A stretch of DNA of 17,044 nucleotides from contig DGVW01000016.1 of NCBI GenBank assembly GCA_002396005.1, positions 4,342-21,385 of the forward strand. The letters are read 5' to 3'. Below, in pieces: positions 1 through 6,812 of this stretch (position 1 is the stretch's first letter; every line of letters begins with the position of its first letter). This DNA is from Oribacterium sp. UBA4274. Lineage in GTDB: Bacteria > Bacillota > Clostridia > Lachnospirales > Lachnospiraceae. The notes under the pieces are model-generated. The model saw nothing but the letters and a program-made list of their open reading frames with translations, searched no databases and was not told the origin of the DNA. A program made the position numbers and the translations under genes.

Positions 1-119
1 TCAGCAAGGTTGAAATCTGTTGATCTTGCCTCAACAAGACGGCCAACTTCAACGAAGCTGAACTCATCGAGCAGTGACTGAATTCTTGTCAGAGCTGATG
101 ACGTTGACTGATTATCCAT
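1..119 (-). CDS. Acyl-CoA carboxylase/decarboxylase carboxyltransferase subunit, N-terminal fragment
   Basis: Only the first 39 codons are inside the window; the gene runs off the left edge. The ATG at 119 has a good ribosome site (GGAGGA at 126-131). The visible peptide begins MDNQSTSSALTRIQSLLDE and continues with FVEVGRLVEARSTDFNL. That arrangement (a helix ending RI..LLDE, then SFVE-G-V-AR-TDFN) is what I know from the N-termini of the carboxyl transferase domain family (acetyl-CoA, propionyl-CoA or methylmalonyl-CoA carboxyltransferase subunits of biotin-dependent enzymes). These move a carboxyl group between biotin and an acyl-CoA. The acyl-CoA specificity cannot be told from this fragment. 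The family call rests on motif memory over 39 residues, so confidence is moderate. Confidence 0.55.
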   Translation of the reverse strand, partial: MDNQSTSSALTRIQSLLDEFSFVEVGRLVEARSTDFNLA

Positions 120-140
120 TTTTTATCCTCCATTTCATAT

Positions 141-169
141 ATAAACAAGGGGCTTTCACCCCGGTTTAT
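141..169 (-). promoter_or_regulatory. 5' stem-loop in the leader of the carboxyltransferase gene
   Basis: The arms ATAAAC (141-146) and GTTTAT (164-169) pair exactly, and inside them GGGG (149-152) pairs with CCCC (159-162), leaving a six-base loop and a 1-versus-2-base internal bulge. On the minus strand the hairpin starts a few bases after the expected transcription start and ends about nine bases before the ribosome site. It has no U-run, so it is not a terminator. A 5' mRNA-stabilising hairpin or a regulator site are both possible; this is inference. Confidence 0.5.
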
Positions 170-178
170 GTCGAATAT

Positions 179-207
179 ATTGTATACGAAACACATACAT
201 AATTCAA
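179..207 (-). promoter_or_regulatory. Putative sigma-A promoter of the carboxyltransferase gene
   Basis: On the minus strand, TTGAAT (207-202) and TACAAT (184-179) are separated by 17 nt. They match the -35 and -10 consensus at 4/6 and 5/6 positions. The expected start is near 172, giving a leader of about 50 nt that opens with the hairpin at 141-169. A second TATAAT lies at 229-224 but has no convincing -35. The rest of 208-357 is AT-rich, and I see no gene or clear terminator in it. Confidence 0.45.
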
Positions 208-357
208 TATTAATTTACGTTATATTATAAGCATTGTTAAAAATATAACGAAATAATTTGTTGAATTTACTGGGGTTTTGGCTATTGTATGTCAGATATA
301 TAGGCATAAGCTATATTCTCTATTCTGAATTCCAATAGCTCGCTGACCGACTCTTCC

Positions 358-1746
358 CTAGTTGAACCTCAATCCCTTTGGATAGTGGTTTTTAATCTGA
401 CCGTTTACAAGCTTTCCAAGCCCCAATGCAACTCCGTCACAGGAAACTATACACCATCCTTTTCCTGTTACGCCTTTCGGAGCAGGAATCTGCAGACCTT
501 TGAGATATTGCTCGATTTCAGGCGCACTGCCCGGAAAATCACATACTGTAAAATCAAAGTTATGTAACTCGTTTTCATCATGCAGATTGACGGCATGGGT
601 TAGAGAATGTTCCGGTTCTATACGCTTTCCGAGATCGATTGATTTCAGGAGTCCGGTTCTGAATGATTTCAGTCCCCTGAGATCCGGTAAAAAGTCCGGA
701 ACCAGATATATCTGATTTTTAACCTTCATTTCTTTGAAATGTTTTAAGTCGATGGTGTAATCAGACTCTGTTATACATATTCCGTAATCCTTTTCCGTTT
801 TTTCCAAAGGATCCCTGCCTTCTCTTTGGAAAATTGCAATATAGTGTCCTTCACCTTTTTCAAGGTGCGGCCAAACACGTTTCTCAAATATCAGGGACAT
901 ATCCGTATATTCATTCAAGATATAATCGCGAATGTCTTCATCTTCTGCTTTTTCAAAGGTACAGGTGGAGTAACATAGTTTTCCTCCGGGAGAAAGCATT
1001 CTATAGGCATTGGAAACTATTTCTTTTTGTCGTTCACTGCACATGGAAACATTAGCCGGTGACCACTCATTTATTGCGGTTTCATCTTTTCGGAACATAC
1101 CCTCACCGGAACAGGGAGCATCAACAATTATCCTGGTGAAGTACTCTGGGAAAAATTGTGCAAGTTTTCCGGTATCTTCGTTTAGAACGGCAGCATTTGC
1201 TATACCCATTCTTTCGATATTTGAGCTTAATGTTTTGGCACGTAAAGGAACATACTCATTGGAAATAAGAAATCCGCCGGACTTTATTGATAACATATCT
1301 GCCGCCTGAGTTGATTTGCCTCCGGGGCTGGCGCATAGATCTGCGACTCTGTCAAAGGGGCGAATCCCAAGGTGAGCAACAGCCTGCATTGCCTCAGTAC
1401 CCTGTATGTAGTACAGTCCGGCCTCATGGTAGGGGTGTTTTCCGGGGCGGATTCCAAGTGAATTTAATCTTTCTTCATCCATATAGAATTCACGGTAATA
1501 CTTTTTTTCTTTATATATTGCGAAACTGGCGTCTTTGATAGGAGTCAGATTCCAGCTTGATATAAGCTTCTCATAGGTAATGGCACCACTGTTGCTTTCT
1601 TCGTTAGCTATCAGCTTTTTTAGATTTAGACGTAAGCCCCTGACAGGATTGTCGTTATAGCTGTTTACAAATGCAACATAGTCTTCTTCGGACGAAAGAA
1701 GTTGTTTCATGCGTTCTAAAAATTCTTTTGGTAATGTTACTGACAT
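358..1746 (-). CDS. rsmF: RsmB/RsmF (NOL1/NOP2/sun)-family 16S rRNA cytosine-C5 methyltransferase
   Basis: SAM-dependent enzyme placing m5C on rRNA in the cytoplasm. The 462-residue protein starts MSVTLPKEF. An N-terminal segment contains NPVRGLRLN (33-41), typical of this family. The Rossmann methyltransferase core follows: SAM loop DLCASPGGK (136-144), motif IV DAPCSGEG with Cys212, and motif VI YSTCTF with Cys262. These are the two cysteines of the RNA m5C mechanism. The C-terminal part (about 310-462), ending LGLGKLVNGQIKNHYPKGLR, looks like the extra RsmF-type RNA-binding region, which favours RsmF (C1407 in E. coli) over RsmB; the exact target is inferred. An upstream in-frame TTG at 1800 is rejected because reading from it would cross the terminator at 1765-1796. 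The ribosome site before 1746 is weak (AGAAGAG). Confidence 0.85.
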   Translation of the reverse strand: MSVTLPKEFLERMKQLLSSEEDYVAFVNSYNDNPVRGLRLNLKKLIANEESNSGAITYEKLISSWNLTPIKDASFAIYKEKKYYREFYMDEERLNSLGIRPGKHPYHEAGLYYIQGTEAMQAVAHLGIRPFDRVADLCASPGGKSTQAADMLSIKSGGFLISNEYVPLRAKTLSSNIERMGIANAAVLNEDTGKLAQFFPEYFTRIIVDAPCSGEGMFRKDETAINEWSPANVSMCSERQKEIVSNAYRMLSPGGKLCYSTCTFEKAEDEDIRDYILNEYTDMSLIFEKRVWPHLEKGEGHYIAIFQREGRDPLEKTEKDYGICITESDYTIDLKHFKEMKVKNQIYLVPDFLPDLRGLKSFRTGLLKSIDLGKRIEPEHSLTHAVNLHDENELHNFDFTVCDFPGSAPEIEQYLKGLQIPAPKGVTGKGWCIVSCDGVALGLGKLVNGQIKNHYPKGLRFN

Positions 1747-1764
1747 GGATATTCTCTTCTCTAT

Positions 1765-1796
1765 AAAAAGAACGATACGCATTGAGCGTATCGTTC
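1765..1796 (-). terminator. Intrinsic terminator after the lysine-rich protein gene
   Basis: A perfect 11-bp stem, GAACGATACGC (1770-1780) with GCGTATCGTTC (1786-1796), encloses a five-base loop. On the minus strand it is followed by TTTTT (1769-1765). It lies 16 nt after the stop of the upstream gene and 18 nt before the rsmF start, so rsmF transcription must come from readthrough or from a promoter I cannot place. Confidence 0.9.
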
Positions 1797-1812
1797 TCAA
1801 AAAATACGTAAA

Positions 1813-2388
1813 TCAAAGGTCAATTCTATATTCAGAGCTTCCCTGGCCATCGATTGTGTAGTATGCAGCTGACTCGGCAACATTGATATATACATCTACA
1901 GATTTAACATCCGGCTTAATGTTTCTGGCAGCAGCAATTGCATCAAGCTTGATTTTCTCAGGTTCAAAATCCTGACCATGAAGTTGCAGAACAACATATG
2001 TTGAAACTGCTGTCTTTGCAACTGCAGATTTCTTTTCAGTAGTTTTTGCAGTTTCTTTCTTTTCTACAGTCTTCTTCTCAGCAGCCTTGGCAGTTTCTTT
2101 TTTCTCGACAGTTTTCTTTTCTACAGCCTTTGCAGTTTCTTTCTTTTCAGCAGTCTTTTTCTCAGCAGCCTTAGAGGTTTCCTTCTTTTCACCAGGCTTC
2201 TTCTCAGCTGACTTCGCAGCTTCTTTCTTTTCTACAGTCTTGGTAGTTTCTTTTTTATCTGCAACAGGTTTGTCAGCAGATGCCTTGGCAACTGTTGTCT
2301 TACCTGTTTCAGCAGCTTTTTTAATTTCAGCAAAGGACTGCTTAAGAGCTTCATCCTTTACCACAGTTGACTTTAAATCCTTCTCCAT
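1813..2388 (-). CDS. Lysine/alanine-rich repeat protein with a small conserved C-terminal domain (DUF6465-like)
   Basis: The protein has 191 residues from the ATG at 2388, which has a clear GGGAG site about 8 nt upstream; an in-frame TTG at 2409 lies upstream of that site and is rejected. Residues 1-46 are a mixed-charge lead. Residues 47-125 are a 14-residue tandem repeat of the type ETAKA[AV]EKKTVEKK, resembling the tails of histone H1-like and other basic nucleic-acid-associated proteins. Residues about 129-191 form a compact domain (STYVVLQLHGQDFEPEKI to YYTIDGQGSSEYRIDL) of alternating strands and one helix. This layout resembles the clostridial family I recall as DUF6465. There is no signal peptide or TM segment. 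Function is unknown; RNA or DNA binding through the basic repeat is a guess. The gene is monocistronic with its own strong promoter and terminator, so it may be well expressed. Confidence 0.7.
   Translation of the reverse strand: MEKDLKSTVVKDEALKQSFAEIKKAAETGKTTVAKASADKPVADKKETTKTVEKKEAAKSAEKKPGEKKETSKAAEKKTAEKKETAKAVEKKTVEKKETAKAAEKKTVEKKETAKTTEKKSAVAKTAVSTYVVLQLHGQDFEPEKIKLDAIAAARNIKPDVKSVDVYINVAESAAYYTIDGQGSSEYRIDL
2014..2250 (-). repeat. 42-bp coding tandem repeat (14-residue units, about 5.6 copies)
   Basis: Five units of 14 codons follow a 9-codon partial unit: ETTKTVEKK, EAAKSAEKKPGEKK, ETSKAAEKKTAEKK, ETAKAVEKKTVEKK, ETAKAAEKKTVEKK, ETAKTTEKKSAVAK. The third and fourth full units differ at one residue (V versus A), suggesting recent duplication. 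The array is in frame, so copy-number change would alter protein length without breaking the gene. Confidence 0.9.
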
Positions 2389-2438
2389 TTGCTTATCTCC
2401 CTTTTCCAAATGTATGAAAAAATATTCTCATTATTTGA

Positions 2439-2467
2439 ATTATATTTCTGTGACTTTGCTTTGTCAA
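2439..2467 (-). promoter_or_regulatory. Consensus sigma-A promoter of the lysine-rich protein gene
   Basis: On the minus strand TTGACA (2467-2462) and TATAAT (2444-2439) are 17 nt apart, a perfect match to both hexamers with ideal spacing. The -35 hexamer overlaps the stop codon of the upstream polymerase-like gene (2464-2466). Transcription should start near 2432, giving a leader of about 45 nt. I see no terminator between the upstream gene and this promoter. Confidence 0.88.
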
Positions 2468-3774
2468 TAAAGTGAAGAAACCGTATATATTATATAAAAT
2501 ATCACGCTGAATCCGAGATAAAACCATGTTGCAGGATTCGAAAACCATGTAGTGAAAAAAGATACCGCAAAATAAAATGCCAGCTCCGCATAGATAAGTT
2601 TGGAGAAAGGATTGGTATCATTCTTGTGCTCATGAAGGATAAAGCCCGTGATGAGACCAAGAAAAATCGCAAATATGATGATTCCGCAAATTCCAAAATC
2701 ATACCATGCATCATATAACAAAGTAACAGTTGTCAGTTCTTCCTTGGTAGTAAAAAGAGGAAAACCAACTGCAAGAGATGCATCAAAGAACTTTAAACCT
2801 GTAAGTGTCAGAAAAGGATACAGCATCTTGAGACCGTTGGAATGCAATGTCAGATTCTGGGTCATAACATTGAAGTTATCATAGTTGTTGGCAATGTACA
2901 TATATGGTTGAGTTATAAAAATCGGAGTGTTCTGATTTTTCATCTCGAATATTCCGTTCAGGTAAGAAACAGAATGGGCTCGTTCAATAGTTATGATCAC
3001 GTATACAGAAATCAGAAATATGAAAATCACGATTAGCTGCCATAATTTGTATCGTTTTCCCGATACTCCGGAAACAAACAAGGCAAGTATTGCAGCAAAC
3101 ATAAACTGAAATCTTGATACCAAAAGAACACTTAACAGTAAAGGAAGAATCAATCCTGCCAGAGCCGGGATATCAGGTCTAAGGTTATTACGTTTTCTTA
3201 ACTCAAGGTACAGTATAGAGATACCGGGTACCAACACTGCAAGAGTTGTAAAGTAATGAATTCCTTTTAAGTGAAAATAACTATAGGCATGCGGAGTATC
3301 TACAGTAAAAAGAGGAATGAACTTAAGGTTGACAGCTTCATATGCAAATGCAATATAGGATACAGCGATGATTGAGATTATGATAGCGCGATATAAGCTG
3401 ATAAGGCGTGGCGTTTTTATGAGCCTTGCAGATGCTTTTGTGCGCAGAATTTGTTCGAAACCGCGTTCACTTAAACCACTGACAATATAAAACACCAGAT
3501 AGAAAATATAAAAAGAAAGCCATGTGGAAACAGTCCAATCTGTAGATAGATTACTGAGCTGTAATCTGGCTATGCCCTCTCCCCCCAGAAGACCCAATGC
3601 CATAAGGCCTCTTAGATTCAGGATTTCAGAAGTTCTTTTAAATTCTATAAGATAAAAATATAAAGCAATGCCTACAAGACAAATAGAAGAAAGAGCGGAT
3701 ATATCCGCTCTACCTACTATAAAACTTAACATATAGGCTATTGTATAAATAAATAGTTCTTTATAGTTTGTCAT
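2464..3774 (-). CDS. Polytopic membrane protein, resembles oligosaccharide repeat-unit (Wzy-type) polymerase
   Basis: A 436-residue integral membrane protein with about 10-12 hydrophobic segments (for example around 8-20, 28-45, 85-99, 129-146, 176-192, 205-235, 245-262, 362-381 and 394-434). A long soluble loop at about 263-350 includes IERAHSVSYLNG and the stretch QPYMYIANNYDNFNVM. This hydropathy and loop pattern is what I associate with O-antigen or oligosaccharide repeat-unit polymerases, which join lipid-linked glycan units outside the membrane; no single catalytic motif confirms it. It is the last gene of the cdaA operon: its ATG lies 2 nt after the cdaR stop (TAATCATG), and the nearest Shine-Dalgarno-like GGAG is 17 nt away, so translation is probably coupled to cdaR. 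An unrelated polytopic protein or ligase is the alternative. Confidence 0.6.
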   Translation of the reverse strand: MTNYKELFIYTIAYMLSFIVGRADISALSSICLVGIALYFYLIEFKRTSEILNLRGLMALGLLGGEGIARLQLSNLSTDWTVSTWLSFYIFYLVFYIVSGLSERGFEQILRTKASARLIKTPRLISLYRAIIISIIAVSYIAFAYEAVNLKFIPLFTVDTPHAYSYFHLKGIHYFTTLAVLVPGISILYLELRKRNNLRPDIPALAGLILPLLLSVLLVSRFQFMFAAILALFVSGVSGKRYKLWQLIVIFIFLISVYVIITIERAHSVSYLNGIFEMKNQNTPIFITQPYMYIANNYDNFNVMTQNLTLHSNGLKMLYPFLTLTGLKFFDASLAVGFPLFTTKEELTTVTLLYDAWYDFGICGIIIFAIFLGLITGFILHEHKNDTNPFSKLIYAELAFYFAVSFFTTWFSNPATWFYLGFSVIFYIIYTVSSLY

Positions 3775-3776
3775 GA

Positions 3777-5030
3777 TTAGTTACTTATAGTCTCCGATAC
3801 ACTTGGCTTTTCTGATTGATCAGTTGTAGATTCATTGCTTTCTGATGAGCTTTTATCGGAAGCATTAATCTGGCTGCTTTCAGATTCTGCAGACTCTTCT
3901 GCTGAATCTGATGTTTCGCTGTTGTTTGCATTATCACGTTGAGTATCATCAAAGTGTTCAACGGAGTGTATTGATTCCTGATAAACCGGTTGAGATTGAC
4001 CGTTAGTATTTTGCTGATCCGGTCCCGGTCCCGGATTCATGGCTCCGTTTCCACCATGAGGCTCTGCAGCGTTTGGAAGCTTTTCGATGCGGACCAATAC
4101 ATTGATCTGAGGATCCTGATCATCACCAAGCTCAATTCCGGCAGGCAGTAATTGTGATAAGTTAAATGTGACATTAAGACTCTCTGTAATGCCTGAAAGA
4201 TCGATTTCCGGAAGTTCAAAAACAGTCATAGTATCTATGATTCCCGGAGTTGATGCCAATGTGACACTGTCAGGTGAAACTGTAGTGGATTCATATTGAT
4301 AGCCGACCGCAGGGGATCCTGTTACAGATGACAAAAGATTAATATTTTTTTCTTTGTGTACAGTCACTGAATAACTGATTTCATCTGCATTGGAAGAAAC
4401 CCCCTGTATATCTGAAAGTACATTTCCGTTTGCGTCATAGTAAACAAGAGGAGCAGTTCCGTCCTGATTGGTGGATATGCCGGATGTGTCGATCTCTACA
4501 CCAACAGTTGATATACGTCCTATCTCAGATTCGGGACCTATAAGATATACAGATTCAGGACTTAGGATGACATTGGCAACTTTATAACCTGATTTAGGAT
4601 CTCCGGTTGTGGAGGATTTTACATCAAATTTTTTCTTCTGAACATTTTCTATAGTTATCTTGGCTACAGACGGACGAACCTGAACATCACCTATGATAGA
4701 TTCTTTTCCATTCAGAACCTCAATGTATATAGGAATAGAACCGGTGATGCTATAGTCAGAGAGGTCGGCATATGCATGAAAATCAGAATTGGTGATAGCA
4801 GATCTCATATCACTTCTTACATTGTAAGAAACGGTAACATTGGTGCGGTCTATAGACCAGGTTTTGGAATCTGCATCAAAAATATTCTGATTCTTAACTT
4901 CTAGGGATACACTTTTGGAATCACTGATTTCTGGTTTTGAAACATTAACCACCATAAGCCATATTACAAAAGCAAGTACTACACTTATGCCCTTCAATAC
5001 CAGATTTTCTGTTAGCATACGTTTTATCAT
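3777..5030 (-). CDS. cdaR: CdaR, YbbR-domain regulator of the diadenylate cyclase CdaA
   Basis: A 417-residue protein that anchors in the membrane and regulates CdaA activity in Firmicutes. A single N-terminal TM segment (about 12-30, LKGISVVLAFVIWLMVVNVS) is the usual YbbR opening. Three YbbR repeats follow at about 46-128, 133-224 and 229-317, with the repeat signatures SGYKVANVILSPESVYLIGP and GYQYESTTVSPDSVTL. B. subtilis CdaR has four repeats by my recollection. Residues 320-417 are a low-complexity tail, first Pro/Gly/Asn-rich, then Ser/Glu/Asn/Thr-rich, predicted to be outside the cell. The ATG overlaps the cdaA stop by 4 nt, so the pair is translationally coupled. The glmM gene often found next is replaced here by a polymerase-like membrane protein. 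Confidence 0.9.
   Translation of the reverse strand: MIKRMLTENLVLKGISVVLAFVIWLMVVNVSKPEISDSKSVSLEVKNQNIFDADSKTWSIDRTNVTVSYNVRSDMRSAITNSDFHAYADLSDYSITGSIPIYIEVLNGKESIIGDVQVRPSVAKITIENVQKKKFDVKSSTTGDPKSGYKVANVILSPESVYLIGPESEIGRISTVGVEIDTSGISTNQDGTAPLVYYDANGNVLSDIQGVSSNADEISYSVTVHKEKNINLLSSVTGSPAVGYQYESTTVSPDSVTLASTPGIIDTMTVFELPEIDLSGITESLNVTFNLSQLLPAGIELGDDQDPQINVLVRIEKLPNAAEPHGGNGAMNPGPGPDQQNTNGQSQPVYQESIHSVEHFDDTQRDNANNSETSDSAEESAESESSQINASDKSSSESNESTTDQSEKPSVSETISN
3780..4073 (-). repeat. Low-complexity Ser/Glu/Asn-rich tail coding region of cdaR
   Basis: The last 98 codons of cdaR. The first part is Pro/Gly/Asn/Gln-rich (NPGPGPDQQN, then NGQSQP), and the rest is a Ser/Glu/Asp/Asn/Thr mixture (SAEESAESESSQ, SSSESNESTTDQSE). 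It lies after the last YbbR repeat and should be outside the membrane. It is not a strict tandem repeat. Confidence 0.8.
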
Positions 5031-5887
5031 TTGCGATTCTCCTTTCTCTGATTAAGGAAAAACGGAAAATGATTGGAAGTGTCAGGTGTCTCATCTTCGT
5101 CCTTGTGAACCGGAAGCATAGCTTTGAGAGCATCGGCATCATTGGCGCGTCTGAGAACTCCGTTGACAGCAACTGATACTCTTCCGGTTTCTTCCGAAAC
5201 AATGATGGTGACAGCATCACTTGCTTCTGAGATTCCCAGAGCTGCACGGTGACGTGTGCCGTAATCCTTGGATATTTCCGTTTCGGATAATGGCAGATAA
5301 CAGGTGGCAGATACTACTCTGTCACCAACTATTACTACTGCTCCATCATGAAGCGGCGTGTTTTTTTCAAATATGTTGATCAGTAAAGCTGCACTAACTA
5401 CACCGTCTATACGGATTCCTGTTGCGGAAATATCATTTAACTGCTGACCTTGCTGGATGACTATAAGTGCACCTGTTTTATTCTTGGCCATCACAAAAGA
5501 AGCACGAACAATTTCGTTTATAGTGATGAGACCTGAGTCTTCCTCGTTTGCATTGGAGATAAGATTTGAGATGAAATTTCGGCTTCCAAGCTGTTCGAGG
5601 GCTTTACGTAATTCGGGCTGAAAGATAACTACGCAAGCAATGATAAATGCTGTAGATATTCTCTCAATCAGCCACATGATTGTCGTTAGTTTCAAGAACC
5701 ATGCGATTACGATGAAAGCACCTATTACAGCAAGTCCCTTAAGCAGTTCAAAAGCACGGGTGTTTTTGATCCATAGGAGGAACTCATATACGATTGTGGC
5801 AAGAATGATAATTTCCAGAATATTGGTAAAATAAAAAGGCGGTAATAAACTAAACCAACTTTTTATAGTTGAAATAATATCAATCAT
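5027..5887 (-). CDS. cdaA: CdaA, membrane diadenylate cyclase making c-di-AMP
   Basis: A 286-residue enzyme that condenses two ATP into cyclic di-AMP. Three TM segments fill the N-terminus (about 14-38, 49-66 and 68-88). The DisA_N cyclase domain covers about 95-245 and contains both catalytic signatures: DGA (181-183, within LHDGAVVIVGDR) and RHR (212-214, within GTRHRAALG). The length is close to the family norm (about 270-280). The ATG at 5887 is 3 nt after the stop of the upstream membrane protein, with GAGGAT/GAGGAT sequence at a suitable distance inside the end of that gene. The gene overlaps cdaR by 4 nt. I see no c-di-AMP riboswitch (ydaO type) in the window. Confidence 0.96.
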   Translation of the reverse strand: MIDIISTIKSWFSLLPPFYFTNILEIIILATIVYEFLLWIKNTRAFELLKGLAVIGAFIVIAWFLKLTTIMWLIERISTAFIIACVVIFQPELRKALEQLGSRNFISNLISNANEEDSGLITINEIVRASFVMAKNKTGALIVIQQGQQLNDISATGIRIDGVVSAALLINIFEKNTPLHDGAVVIVGDRVVSATCYLPLSETEISKDYGTRHRAALGISEASDAVTIIVSEETGRVSVAVNGVLRRANDADALKAMLPVHKDEDETPDTSNHFPFFLNQRKENRK

Positions 5888-5890
5888 TAA

Positions 5891-6796
5891 TTAATCCTCA
5901 TCCTCTTTTTCTGACTTAAGTTTAGGAACAGCTTTTACGTAATATATGTAATCGTCATCTTCAAAACGAAGTCTTTCTGTACGCTGATAGTCCACAGCGT
6001 GAAAAGCGAATACATACAGTAATGATATTATACAGGAAATAACCAGTGACAGTATGTTGCTGAAAAACGAAAAATCAAGCCCGTAATGCATGTAACCTAT
6101 AACAGAACTAACTGCTATTGAAATGGAACCTGCTATTACCGCAACCGACCAATTGGAATCAAAGGCAATCTGACTAATGATGAACACGATAATGATACAA
6201 AACGCAAATACACATATTGTTATGACAAGTTCCTTATCGTTAAACAAATTACCAAATAGTCCGGCATAGGCAGTTGCCATAGCGGTTATGTCCTTGTTTG
6301 AAACAGTATCTGATACTGATGTGGTTATAGACATATATTCTATAAAGTAATATAACAGCACTCCGATAGAAACAGGAACTATAGCAATGATACCCAAGGA
6401 TAATCCGGCAATGAGAGGGATTATATAAGGGATATGAATATAAAAGCAAAGAGGTACCAAAGCTATAAGTATTGAATGACCTGTACGGAAGGCTGAATGT
6501 GTAAGCGAAGCAAGCAGCAAAACAATAACAGCCACTACAGTCATTTCAAGGGAAGCGGCGTAAGCATTACCCAATATAAATAAACCGAAAAATACCGGGA
6601 TACAGGTCCATGGTAAAAAAGAACACAAAACAGCTGCAATGATGGACACAAACGGATTTGAAAGTACATCACTGTACCCTACTCTGCTGTTAACGGTTAA
6701 AAAACACAATAAACTTGTCACAGCTTTTGTTACAGGTACAGCCCAATAATCATTTTCGATATAAAATTTTTGTAATGCTTCTTTGATTTTTAACAT
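5891..6796 (-). CDS. Polytopic membrane protein of unknown function upstream of cdaA
   Basis: A 301-residue protein with roughly nine hydrophobic segments between residues 20 and 270 and a short cytosolic C-terminus. The tail reads RLRFEDDDYIYYVKAVPKL and then a run of Lys/Glu/Asp. I do not recognise a named family. No transporter, ATPase or enzyme motif is visible, and the many short hydrophobic helices suggest a permease-like or scaffold protein. It lies between the two-TM acidic-tail protein (16 nt upstream) and cdaA (3 nt downstream), so it is made from the same message as the cyclase. The start is the first ATG after the gap, with an AAAGG site 12 nt away, which is rather distant. Function is unassigned; a role with CdaA is inferred only from position. 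Confidence 0.75.
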   Translation of the reverse strand: MLKIKEALQKFYIENDYWAVPVTKAVTSLLCFLTVNSRVGYSDVLSNPFVSIIAAVLCSFLPWTCIPVFFGLFILGNAYAASLEMTVVAVIVLLLASLTHSAFRTGHSILIALVPLCFYIHIPYIIPLIAGLSLGIIAIVPVSIGVLLYYFIEYMSITTSVSDTVSNKDITAMATAYAGLFGNLFNDKELVITICVFAFCIIIVFIISQIAFDSNWSVAVIAGSISIAVSSVIGYMHYGLDFSFFSNILSLVISCIISLLYVFAFHAVDYQRTERLRFEDDDYIYYVKAVPKLKSEKEDED

Positions 6797-6812
6797 TAAT
6801 ATGCCAGGCCTT

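Noticed and set aside
2087..2470. A 127-codon plus-strand reading frame rich in Ser and Phe
   Set aside because: It is the antisense image of the Lys/Glu/Ala repeat of the minus-strand gene, has no ribosome site of its own, and overlaps a consensus promoter for the opposite strand.
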